Assembly: GCA_030524805.1 (NCBI GenBank)
Contig: JAUNFY010000018.1
Location: 1-47,603 of the forward strand
Direction: 5' to 3'
DNA from: Bacteroidales bacterium
Lineage (GTDB): Bacteria > Bacteroidota > Bacteroidia > Bacteroidales > Muribaculaceae
DNA: 47,603 bases
In this document: piece by piece, positions 17,627-24,763 of the stretch
Layout: the number at the start of each line of letters is the position of its first letter
Position numbering within the stretch: the stretch's first letter is position 1
Program-made: the position numbers and the translations under genes
Notes under the pieces: generated by a model
The model's database searches: none
What the model saw: the letters and a program-made list of their open reading frames with translations, nothing else
Told to the model about the DNA's origin: nothing

Positions 17627-17672
17627 GATGACTGAAAAATGACTTTTTGGGAAAAGTCATCGTTCAGTCATC
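17627..17672. repeat. Long inverted repeat just upstream of the C10 module promoter
   Basis: The left arm GATGACTGAA-AA-ATGACTTTT (17627-17647) mirrors the right arm AAAAGTCAT-CG-TTCAGTCATC (17652-17672), with a 4-nt centre and one 2-nt mismatch. Its edge is 7 bp from the -33 box. It could be a regulator binding site, a DNA cruciform, or the terminator-like end of an upstream transcript. Confidence 0.8.
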
Positions 17673-17813
17673 GGTAATGTGTTGCAGTTCAGATTAAAAT
17701 GGATTGATGGTATTTGTCGTTGTTTTCGACGTTCAGTCGCCTTTCAGACACTTTCAGGCATGGAAAAACAGGTCTCGGATGATAACGCGACAGCCATTTC
17801 CGATACAAAAAAG

Positions 17814-17859
17814 TCAGAAGGGATAGCCGATGGAGAAGTGGAAGGCGGAGTCTCTTTTC
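17814..17859 (-). pseudogene. Stranded 46-bp fragment of the tamL 3' end
   Basis: Positions 17814-17859 match 22333-22378, the last codons of tamL, with a single mismatch. On the minus strand they read RDSAFHFSIGYPF and stop, the C-terminal beta strand of an outer-membrane barrel. Upstream sequence does not continue as tamL. It is a recombination scar or the remains of a duplicated tamL-like gene. Confidence 0.8.
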
Positions 17860-17889
17860 GGGTTGAGATATATTAGGCGTGCGGTGAGG

Positions 17890-18585
17890 TCAGTTGCCGA
17901 AGTAGTAGGCGGCTGTCAGGAAGGCTCCGTGGGATATTGGGTTTGGGGCGGGGTAGAAGCGTCGGAAAGATACTCCGTTGTAGGATAGATTGCGATAATA
18001 GCTGTAGATGTCGAGATTTGATAAGGCGTAGCCAGCGTTGATGCCTATCGGCCCGAAATTGACATAGATTCCGGTTCTTAGTTCCACTACGAGCCATTGC
18101 CCGTTGTTGGTGCTGAGCCGATGGCTGTTGGCCTCGACAATTCCGTACATGTCGTTGACATATACCCGTGTGTAAGGCACCTGAAGCATGCAGGCCGGCT
18201 CGGCCATGAGGCCCCATCGGGCCGATTTGAACGTTATGGAGGGAGTCTTCAGCAGAGCCGACAGGCGCAGGTAGAGATTGCCGGGACGGGCCGAATCTTC
18301 GTCGAGCCTCCATTCCGGGCCTTGCGGATAGCCGTCGGAGAAATAGTTTTGCCACAACCCGAGGCCGCCTCCCAAGCCTACATATCGGTTGAGCATATAA
18401 TGATACGACACCTCAAGCAGGTAGGCGTCTTGCGATACCAGCGCGCCGGTGAAGGCTCCTCTATGGTGTGTGAATTCAAAGGGATCATCTTTCGGAGTGA
18501 CGGCACGCACCGGCACGGAGGCGGCAATGATTGCCGACACTGCCACGAGTATGCAGGATATATGGAGCAACAACTCTTTTTTCAT
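17890..18585 (-). CDS. Predicted outer-membrane beta-barrel protein of unknown function
   Basis: I do not recognise this gene. The product has 231 residues with a signal peptide (MKKELLLHISCILVAVSAIIAASVPVRA) and alternating polar and aromatic strands typical of a small outer-membrane barrel (EVSYHYMLNRYVGLGGGLGLW, GNLYLRLSALLKTPSI, WLVVELRTGIYVNFGPIGINAGYALS). It ends in GAFLTAAYYFGN, close to the aromatic-ended last strand of barrel proteins. A consensus promoter lies so close that the message could be leaderless. It lies between the two copies of the C10 module and may belong with them, but nothing shows this directly. Confidence 0.62.
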   Translation of the reverse strand: MKKELLLHISCILVAVSAIIAASVPVRAVTPKDDPFEFTHHRGAFTGALVSQDAYLLEVSYHYMLNRYVGLGGGLGLWQNYFSDGYPQGPEWRLDEDSARPGNLYLRLSALLKTPSITFKSARWGLMAEPACMLQVPYTRVYVNDMYGIVEANSHRLSTNNGQWLVVELRTGIYVNFGPIGINAGYALSNLDIYSYYRNLSYNGVSFRRFYPAPNPISHGAFLTAAYYFGN

Positions 18586-18589
18586 ATTG

Positions 18590-18620
18590 CAAAATTATAA
18601 TAATTAGGCCAAATTGCAAA
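18590..18620 (-). promoter_or_regulatory. Consensus promoter abutting the start codon of the 18585 gene
   Basis: TTTG (18620 to 18617), 19 nt, then TAATTTTG (18597 to 18590) on the minus strand. The last G of the -7 box is only 5 nt from the A of the ATG, so the predicted start coincides with the start codon. Confidence 0.7.
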
Positions 18621-18658
18621 GAATAAAGACATGAAAAACCGTCAGGTAGAAGCAAGTA

Positions 18659-18827
18659 GGGCAGCCCGGCCTCGCGACCCGGCTGCCCGTAGGCATAGTA
18701 TTCAAAACCAAAATTTTTAGCTTATGAAGTGGTTGGAATAAATCAATTATTTAACCATGTGAATCTGCTTGTAAAATAAATAGGTGTTTTAGACTTAACA
18801 GCGTATTATCTCAGACAGATTCAAATT
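18659..18827. repeat. 3' flanking repeat of the C10 module, copy B
   Basis: Near-identical to 14476-14643, including the GGGCAGCC/GGCTGCCC hairpin at 18659-18688. In this copy the sequence joins the BACON gene directly; roughly 700 bp present in copy A, the crystallin-coding part, are missing at the junction. Confidence 0.85.
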
Positions 18828-19318
18828 TCCGATGCTGATTCTTGTATTATATTAATTTCTCCGTATGGGATATACGAACCTACAGGGCTGGATTCTGCGA
18901 AAATACAGATGCGTCTGTCGGTTGATGAGGTGTTGGCATCAAGACTTACTTTGATAATGGCTTTTCCGTCTGCGCTTTCTGTGTATACACGAAAGAATGA
19001 TCCGCTTACTTCCGTCGTATTTCCAGATAGAACAGGTTTCCAGTCATTTTTTTCGTTATCCCACTCCGATACGGAGAGGAACAGTTTGTCGGGTATCTGA
19101 AACCCTGTTTCCATAAGCGATTTGACGCTCAATGAGAACTCTTGTTCCGAGGAACTTACCGTCATAGTCTCACTGTTGCTGACTGAACCCGGAGTGTCAG
19201 TAAAGGCATATACAAGTTTTCGAGCTGCTATTTCTCCTTTGATGACATCATCGTTGGAGCATGCACATGTCAGTGCAAGAAAGAGGATTGCTGTGAATAT
19301 TAATTTTAGATTATTCAT
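18821..19318 (-). CDS. BACON-like lipoprotein, truncated paralogue without crystallin domain
   Basis: This 165-residue lipoprotein (lipobox LTCAC near residue 20) is nearly identical to the N-terminal half of the 14645-15833 gene. The domain runs from ARKLVYAFTDTPGSVSNSETM through SLMETGFQIPDKLFLSVSEWDN to a BACON-like end (AIIKVSLDAN ... RRICIFAESSPVGSY). It stops at QESASEI where copy A goes on into a linker and the crystallin domain, because a deletion fused it to the 3' flanking repeat. The frame is intact here (7 T's preceded by A where copy A has 9 T's). BACON domains are beta sandwiches often thought to bind carbohydrate or mucin; function here is unknown. No working promoter is visible upstream. 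Confidence 0.75.
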   Translation of the reverse strand: MNNLKLIFTAILFLALTCACSNDDVIKGEIAARKLVYAFTDTPGSVSNSETMTVSSSEQEFSLSVKSLMETGFQIPDKLFLSVSEWDNEKNDWKPVLSGNTTEVSGSFFRVYTESADGKAIIKVSLDANTSSTDRRICIFAESSPVGSYIPYGEINIIQESASEI

Positions 19319-19346
19319 ATTGTTGTGTTATTTTGTTGGTACTCTG

Positions 19347-19473
19347 TTGCTTTGATGCTACTCCTCCGAGATAGAGGTGCCGCATGTTTTTACGATTGTT
19401 CGTTCCGACATTTTTGACATAGTATTTATCCTATGCCTAACCAGTACTTTTCCTGGGTCTCCATTCCCTGTTT
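19347..19473 (-). pseudogene. 3' remnant of a second C10 peptidase gene
   Basis: About 127 bp align with the last ~43 codons of the C10 gene at 15862-16989 (matching ASDKYYV ... LGGVASK). The stop codon TAA of copy A is CAA here (19347-19349), small changes have accumulated, and everything upstream, including both catalytic residues, is gone. Confidence 0.8.
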
Positions 19474-19607
19474 ACAAAGTTCGTGTTCGCGACGTTTTTC
19501 TTTCTTCATCGGGATTGTCTTCGATGCGTTGCGTCGGCGACGGCTGCCGCCGGGAGGGCCATCAGTATTGATGCGCACAGGATAAAAATAGATAAAAATC
19601 TTTTCAT
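19474..19607 (-). pseudogene. 5' remnant of a second DUF3244-like gene
   Basis: The ATG at 19605-19607 begins the same signal peptide (MKRFLSIFILCASILMALPA) as the 17559 gene. A one-base deletion in the region matching 17472-17490 shifts the frame, so the linker SKTIPMKKEKRREHE lies in another frame and runs into the C10 remnant. The promoter region is also altered. Confidence 0.8.
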
Positions 19608-19675
19608 TGAAATATGAGTTTTTGTTGATTTCGGCTGCAAAATTCGGCAGGCGTGATAAAAAGCGGCGGCAAAGG

Positions 19676-20380
19676 TCAGAAGGAGTAGCCAACGCCAACA
19701 GAGAGTGTTAGCGTGTTCCTGAGCCAACCCTGCTTGATGAAAGGATACCTGGCGCGCAGCATATAGGAGAAATGTCTGCCCGTCTCGACCGCTATTTCGC
19801 CGGCTGCCCCTACGTTGAACCTTTGGTCGAAGTTTCCGGACAAAGATTCCTTGCGGCATATATGGCTGTCGGTTTCGGAGTTGTGGAATCCGACATAGTG
19901 CTTGCCTGCGAGCACAGTCTGCAGATAAGGTCCGGCAGCGATACGGAGCCCCACATTGTCGGCCACTTTGAACCGGAATGCGGCCATGACCGGGATGCTG
20001 ACGCTCCAGTAGTTTTTCCACATGGCATGATTGTTGAAGAAACTTTCGTTTTGCGACGATAGTGTCGCGCCGTTGTCGTCGAAAGCGAATTCAAGTTGCG
20101 GAGTCAGGCTCCAGTGGGGAATGAAGTTTATTTCATAGCCTGCACCGATGAATGCGCCTCCGCCCCAGCTGTAGGTTTTGTCGGCGCTTATCCATGGAGT
20201 CTCGCAAACATGCGAGATGCTTCCGCCGGCATAGACCTTCCAACGGTTGTCGCTTTGTCCGAAGCACAAGTCTTTATTTGGCTGTGCAGGCTCTTTCTTG
20301 CCGGAAGTGGTCTGCGACCATCCGGCGATTGCGGTGGCCATGATTGCGGCCACAATCAACAGTAATTTTGTTGTCTTCAT
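19676..20380 (-). CDS. Porin-like outer-membrane beta-barrel protein
   Basis: This protein of 234 residues starts with a signal peptide (MKTTKLLLIVAAIMATAIAGWSQ) and is followed by strands typical of the OmpX/PorT-like 'outer membrane protein beta-barrel' families: WKVYAGGSISHV, YSWGGGAFIGAGYEINF, WSLTPQLEFAFDD, WSVSIPVMAAFRFKVADNVGLRIAAGPYLQ, RFNVGAAGEIAVETGRHF. It ends in LTLSVGVGYSF with a terminal Phe, as needed by the BAM complex. Function is not known. It lies downstream of the TPR-HTH gene, separated by 245 bp that hold a strong hairpin and a promoter-like box. Confidence 0.78.
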   Translation of the reverse strand: MKTTKLLLIVAAIMATAIAGWSQTTSGKKEPAQPNKDLCFGQSDNRWKVYAGGSISHVCETPWISADKTYSWGGGAFIGAGYEINFIPHWSLTPQLEFAFDDNGATLSSQNESFFNNHAMWKNYWSVSIPVMAAFRFKVADNVGLRIAAGPYLQTVLAGKHYVGFHNSETDSHICRKESLSGNFDQRFNVGAAGEIAVETGRHFSYMLRARYPFIKQGWLRNTLTLSVGVGYSF

Positions 20381-20409
20381 GTCGTGCGTTTTTTATGAAT
20401 TTCGATGAT

Positions 20410-20417
20410 GCAAAATT
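20410..20417 (-). promoter_or_regulatory. Possible -7 box for the 20380 outer-membrane protein gene
   Basis: TAATTTTG on the minus strand, about 30 bp upstream of the ATG at 20378-20380. No clear TTTG is found 19-20 nt upstream, so this is a half-match only. Confidence 0.4.
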
Positions 20418-20498
20418 ACTGCTTTTCCACCGAAAAACACCTATCACGACCCGGATATGACCTATCATCGCTATTTTGTAACAGGCACATAATCAATG

Positions 20499-20544
20499 CT
20501 GATAGCCCCTGATAGATGAGCAAAATCTATCAGGGGCATATCAG
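20499..20544. repeat. Very stable hairpin between the TPR-HTH gene and the outer-membrane protein gene
   Basis: GCCCCTGATAGAT (20505-20517) pairs perfectly with ATCTATCAGGGGC (20525-20537). CTGATA (20499-20504) and TATCAG (20539-20544) extend the stem to about 19 bp with one bulged A. No T run follows on either strand, so a classical terminator is unlikely. A 5' mRNA stabiliser or processing signal is possible. Confidence 0.75.
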
Positions 20545-20625
20545 AAGCAAAAATTAGGCCTGTCAAGCCCTTTTTTTAACAGTTGATTTGAAACGGATGG
20601 AGAGGGATATTCCTATTGGCCGGCA

Positions 20626-22317
20626 TCACTTGATGGCATTGAGGTAAGATTCCTTAAGGGGGGTGTCGCTGTCTTTGATTTTCTTTTTAAGGCGCGACTT
20701 GCGGTTGTAGACAGCCGACATCTCGATATTGAGGATGACGGCGATGGTGCGCGAACTGAATCCGAGAAGGAGATACATATAGAGTCGGTGGAGATCCTTG
20801 CCGGCTTCTGAAAAATCGGATTTGAACGACAGATACAATCCATCAGTCAACCTGTTGATGTCGCGCTCTAAGTCCGCTATGTAATCGTCGTCGTTAAACT
20901 CGCCTACAATCTTTCCCATCTCCTTCTCAAGCCGGGCATGATGTTTGGGCGAGGCCTGCTTCTCATAATACTCATCGCAAAATGAATTTATCTTCTCATA
21001 CTTCTCCTTGATGGCGGTGCTGAAAGAATCGGAGAGTTCCTTGTTCTTCCTCACTATCTCCGCGAAGTCGTCGTGCAGGCTGTCGAGCGACATGATGGCG
21101 TCATCGCGCAACTTTTCATTCAGTCGGGCTTTGCGCCATAGAAGGAAAGCGATGGAGGCACCGACAATGATCAGCGAGAGTATCGCGACCACCCATGCAA
21201 GTCGTTCAGTACGACGTTTCTCAGCATTGATAAGTTGTTGCGCTTCCTCATATTCGATCAGCGACTTCGACACTCCGTTCTGCATGATGACGCGTATCAC
21301 GCTGTCTTGTTGGCTCCTGTAGGTGTGTAGATCCATATAGGCCTCTTCATAATTGCCTTGCTCCTCGTATATTTCAAAAGTTGTCAGATGGTGGTTTTTG
21401 AGTCTTAACGAGTCGGCAAGAGCCTTTGTGGTAGCCGGCATGCGGGATGTGTCGGCTTTGTTGAAGGCTATGATAAGATTGGATATGTCATTATCCGACA
21501 AGGCTCCCCGGTCTGTTTTGTAGGCAGCGATATAATTGTCGGTGGCTTCACTATACCTGCAGAGTACAAAACGTGAAGTCGCCGCTACCGTAAGAGCCTC
21601 GCCCTGTAGCGTGGAGTCATTCTTTGCCCTGGCATCCGAAGCCAGTTCCTTTGCCAGGGTGTACGCTAAATCGTATTGCCCGTTGTTGGAATAGGCCGTG
21701 GCGAGATCCAGCTTGCCCCAGCCTGTCCACACCTCATCGGCAGATTTGGAAAAAGCCTTGAACTCCCTGTCGGCATATTTGAGCTGTGCCGAACTGTTGA
21801 GCAGTTTGCCATAAAGTATGAATAGCCCTCTCGCGCACTGACCTTCCCATAAATGGCATTCCGCTTCAGCTGCCGTGTGCATGCCCTTTGAAAAGGTCAC
21901 GGCCGCTTCGCTCAACCGGTTGGAATTAAGCTGAACCATTCCCATAAGGAAAAGGGCCCGGGCGGCTTCATGCGGGTGGGCATTATCGAGGAAGTAACGG
22001 GCCGAGCGGCCTATGAGGCTGTCGTTGTCTGTGTCGATGTAGTTTTTGTAGAGGGCATGTGAGAGCAGCAGATCGCGATAGGCGCGGTCATATTCCGTGG
22101 CGTTGTCGCGGAGGCTCAGCGTGTCGAGGACCATGAGGGCGGAATCGGGATGTTGCTCCATGATGGCATCGATGTGCGCGAGCCTTTGGTCCGGCTCCGC
22201 TGTGCAGCCGGAAAGGAGGGCTATCGCCATCCAAAGCAGAGTGAGCAGGTGGCGGAAAGGTTTTGCTCCCGCAGCATGGCTGCCTGTGCGTGTTGATTCG
22301 ATCTCGTTGCCTGACAT
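20626..22317 (-). CDS. Membrane-anchored TPR-HTH regulator
   Basis: This protein of 563 residues is an apparent one-component transmembrane regulator. A hydrophobic N-terminal segment ends in a lipobox (LLSGC, Cys38). TPR-like helical repeats fill residues 45-345, probably in the periplasm. A transmembrane helix spans about 373-394 (LAWVVAILSLIIVGASIAFLLW). A charged coiled coil follows (400-490). The C-terminal 50 residues form a LuxR-like helix-turn-helix: YLLLGFSSRTIAVILNIEMSAVYNRKSRLKKK. The plan matches the broken gene at 12490-14309. The start lies 15 bp after the tamL stop, so it is probably co-transcribed with tamL. Ligand and target genes are unknown; the outer-membrane protein gene downstream is one candidate. 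Confidence 0.8.
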   Translation of the reverse strand: MSGNEIESTRTGSHAAGAKPFRHLLTLLWMAIALLSGCTAEPDQRLAHIDAIMEQHPDSALMVLDTLSLRDNATEYDRAYRDLLLSHALYKNYIDTDNDSLIGRSARYFLDNAHPHEAARALFLMGMVQLNSNRLSEAAVTFSKGMHTAAEAECHLWEGQCARGLFILYGKLLNSSAQLKYADREFKAFSKSADEVWTGWGKLDLATAYSNNGQYDLAYTLAKELASDARAKNDSTLQGEALTVAATSRFVLCRYSEATDNYIAAYKTDRGALSDNDISNLIIAFNKADTSRMPATTKALADSLRLKNHHLTTFEIYEEQGNYEEAYMDLHTYRSQQDSVIRVIMQNGVSKSLIEYEEAQQLINAEKRRTERLAWVVAILSLIIVGASIAFLLWRKARLNEKLRDDAIMSLDSLHDDFAEIVRKNKELSDSFSTAIKEKYEKINSFCDEYYEKQASPKHHARLEKEMGKIVGEFNDDDYIADLERDINRLTDGLYLSFKSDFSEAGKDLHRLYMYLLLGFSSRTIAVILNIEMSAVYNRKSRLKKKIKDSDTPLKESYLNAIK

Positions 22318-22332
22318 GAATGGAACTGTTTT

Positions 22333-24729
22333 TCAGAAGGGATAGCCGATTGAGAAGTGGAAGGCGGAGTCTCTTTTCCAGTTGGGGTGGATGAGGGGCC
22401 AGGGTGTCTGCCCCATCGCGGGGTTGTGGGCTTTCATTCCGAGGTCGAAGCGTAGGAGGAAGTAGTCGAAGTCGAGGCGCAGTCCGAGGCCGTAGGCAGC
22501 GGCTATCTGCTTGTAGAATTCATTGAAGCGGAACACACCGCCGGGCTGGTTGGGATAGTCGCGGATGGTCCAGATGTTGCCGGCGTCGATGAAAGCGCCC
22601 AGTTCAAGCACCCAGAAGAGTTTGGCGCGGTATTCGGCGCTGAAGATGAGGCGTATGTCGCCACACTGGTTGATGAAGTCGCTCGAGGAGTTCTTGCTCG
22701 GGTAGGCACCGGGCCCGAGGGTGCGCACGTTCCATCCCCTCACTCCGTTGGCGCCGCCGCCATAGAAACGTTTCTCGAAGGGTAGCATCTCGGAGTTGCC
22801 GTAGGGCACGCCCACGCCCACGCCGGCGCGCAGCGCCACGGAGTTGCGCTGGTCGAAGCGGTGTAGGAACGAATAGTCGGCGTCGATCTTGAAATATTGC
22901 GAATAGTGGATGCCGAATATCTTGTAGGGATCCTGATGGAAGTCGCTGCGGTGGGCGAAGATGCTGGAGATGGCGAAGAGCAGGTTGCCGGCAATCTCGG
23001 CGTTGAAGCGCACGGTGTAGATATTGCTCTGCATTGACTTGTCCCAGGGTGCGGGGTCGCGCTTGTTGCTGTGATACCATCGCCAGCCCATCCTCATGAT
23101 GAAGTGGTCTTCATAGCTGTAGCGCAGCAGCGGGTTGTCGGGTGCTATCTGGTTGATGAAGTCGTAGGTGGATTCGGGCAGATAGACGTAGTTGATGTCG
23201 ATCGGGGTGAAGGTGTGCTGGTTCTGTCGCCTGAAGTCGACCCATTTGTAGCTGAATCCGGCGGTGGATATGATGCGGGTGTATTCGGGTCGCTCCTGAT
23301 AGCTGATCGAGAAGTTGGCCTCGGTCGAGGCCTGTATGCGGCGCCTGATGCGGTGGGAGATGGGGGCCTTGAACTCCGGCATCGAGATGCCGAGGTCGGC
23401 TGTGTATTCCATGTATCGGTTGTGGAGCAGACCGTCGAGATCGCCCGATATCGACTCGTAGCTGCCGCGTAGTTTTCCGGTGAAGGTCTCCGACCCGCGC
23501 CCGATGTTGCGGTGGGAATAGCTGAGGCCTACGGCCACACCGAGGTCGCCCTCCGAGTTGGTGCCCTCAAGCTCCACGCTCGCGGTCTGCGACTTGCCTG
23601 GAGTGAGCAGGATGTAGGCGTCGAGCAGTCCCGTGTCGCCTATGGAGCCGGCATGGCGGAAGGTGATGTTGATGAATTTCAGGATGCTGAGGCGGGAGAA
23701 GGCCCTGTAGGTGCGGTCGACGTCTTTCTGCACGAATTCCCCGCCGGGGGTGATGAAGCAGTTGTCGGCCACCACCGATGGCCGCAGATAGCGCGAAGCG
23801 CCGTAGATGATCTTTATCCCCTTGAAGAGGGTGGAGTCGCTGCCGATGGCCGATGCCGGGTCGTCGGCATTCACGGCGTCGGCATCCGTGATCACGGTCA
23901 CCGTCCTCACAAGATATTTCGAATATATCTCCTCAGCCGCCTTGTGGCTCGACTTGGGAAGCGATATCCTCATCAGCAGGTCGGCCTGCGTGCTACCCTC
24001 TGTGGTGTCGGCCACGAATGTGATGCAGTCTTTCGAGAAATTATAATATCCGTTGTCGCGCAGCGAGTTGGTCACGAGCGTCTGCTGAGCCTCAAGCAGC
24101 TCGCGGGCGAGGGGGCTGCCCGGGGTGGTGACGAAGCGCGCGGAGTCACGCATCACGATGCTCTCCACCGCGCTGTCGGGAAACTCATAGCTTACTCCCG
24201 ATATCAGTTTGCGGGGGCCGGGCGTGATGTTGTAGGTGAGCGCTATTTTCCTTTTGCGCTCGTTTTTCACCGAATCGAGCGTCACCCCGGAGTTGAAGTA
24301 CCCTTTGTTGGCGAGAAACTGGGTGAGCTGCCGGGTGCTGGTTTCGGCCAGTTCCGGATTGTAGATCACCGGGGGCTCGCCGAGCTTCCGCATCCATTTG
24401 TTCCACCAGTTGGTGGAGTCCATTCCGCTCATATTGTAGAAACCGAGGCGGAACTTGATGCTCCACAGCATCTTGTGGTTGGGAAGCTGACGAATGTAGG
24501 CCTGCATCTCCGACACGTCGAGATTGTCGGCGCGAGCGGTCGAGTCGAGCCTTATGTTGACCTTGTCGAGCAGATAGCTGCCCTGCGCCACGTGTTTGCT
24601 CGACGAGCATCCGGAAAGGAGAGCCGTAAGAGCGGACACGACGCACACCAGGACGGCCATGAGGGTCGCCCGTAGCCGCCGCGGTGTCGTGGCAGGCTTG
24701 CAAAATAGGTATGTGCGCTTCGATGTCAA
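22333..24729 (-). CDS. tamL: TamL, BamA/TamA-family outer-membrane lipoprotein
   Basis: This Omp85-superfamily protein is the Bacteroidetes version of TamA that carries a lipid anchor and helps assemble outer-membrane or surface proteins. A lipobox (LLSGCSSSK) follows the hydrophobic N-terminus. POTRA-like domains fill the first half (YLLDKVNIRLDSTARADNLDVSEMQAYIRQLPNHK ... KGIKIIYGASRYLRPSVVADN). A 16-strand barrel occupies the second half, with the Omp85 signature GGANGVRGWNVRTLGPGAYP and terminal FHFSIGYPF. The start is uncertain: TTG at 24727-24729 gives 798 residues and an Arg-rich signal n-region, while ATG at 24658-24660 gives a shorter, uncharged signal. tamB is not adjacent; the neighbours are a GH3-like gene upstream and a TPR-HTH regulator downstream. 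Confidence 0.85.
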   Translation of the reverse strand: MTSKRTYLFCKPATTPRRLRATLMAVLVCVVSALTALLSGCSSSKHVAQGSYLLDKVNIRLDSTARADNLDVSEMQAYIRQLPNHKMLWSIKFRLGFYNMSGMDSTNWWNKWMRKLGEPPVIYNPELAETSTRQLTQFLANKGYFNSGVTLDSVKNERKRKIALTYNITPGPRKLISGVSYEFPDSAVESIVMRDSARFVTTPGSPLARELLEAQQTLVTNSLRDNGYYNFSKDCITFVADTTEGSTQADLLMRISLPKSSHKAAEEIYSKYLVRTVTVITDADAVNADDPASAIGSDSTLFKGIKIIYGASRYLRPSVVADNCFITPGGEFVQKDVDRTYRAFSRLSILKFINITFRHAGSIGDTGLLDAYILLTPGKSQTASVELEGTNSEGDLGVAVGLSYSHRNIGRGSETFTGKLRGSYESISGDLDGLLHNRYMEYTADLGISMPEFKAPISHRIRRRIQASTEANFSISYQERPEYTRIISTAGFSYKWVDFRRQNQHTFTPIDINYVYLPESTYDFINQIAPDNPLLRYSYEDHFIMRMGWRWYHSNKRDPAPWDKSMQSNIYTVRFNAEIAGNLLFAISSIFAHRSDFHQDPYKIFGIHYSQYFKIDADYSFLHRFDQRNSVALRAGVGVGVPYGNSEMLPFEKRFYGGGANGVRGWNVRTLGPGAYPSKNSSSDFINQCGDIRLIFSAEYRAKLFWVLELGAFIDAGNIWTIRDYPNQPGGVFRFNEFYKQIAAAYGLGLRLDFDYFLLRFDLGMKAHNPAMGQTPWPLIHPNWKRDSAFHFSIGYPF

Positions 24730-24763
24730 GGTTTTGTGCGGTCGGTTGTTATGCGGTTGGTTT

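Noticed and set aside
17679-17876. Plus-strand 65-codon frame upstream of the DUF3244-like gene
   Set aside because: Its end is the reverse complement of a tamL fragment, and the rest has no signal or domain. The tamL-remnant reading explains it better.
14476-19650. Possible insertion sequence or transposon behind the duplication
   Set aside because: No transposase, no terminal inverted repeats and no target-site duplications were seen at the borders of either copy.
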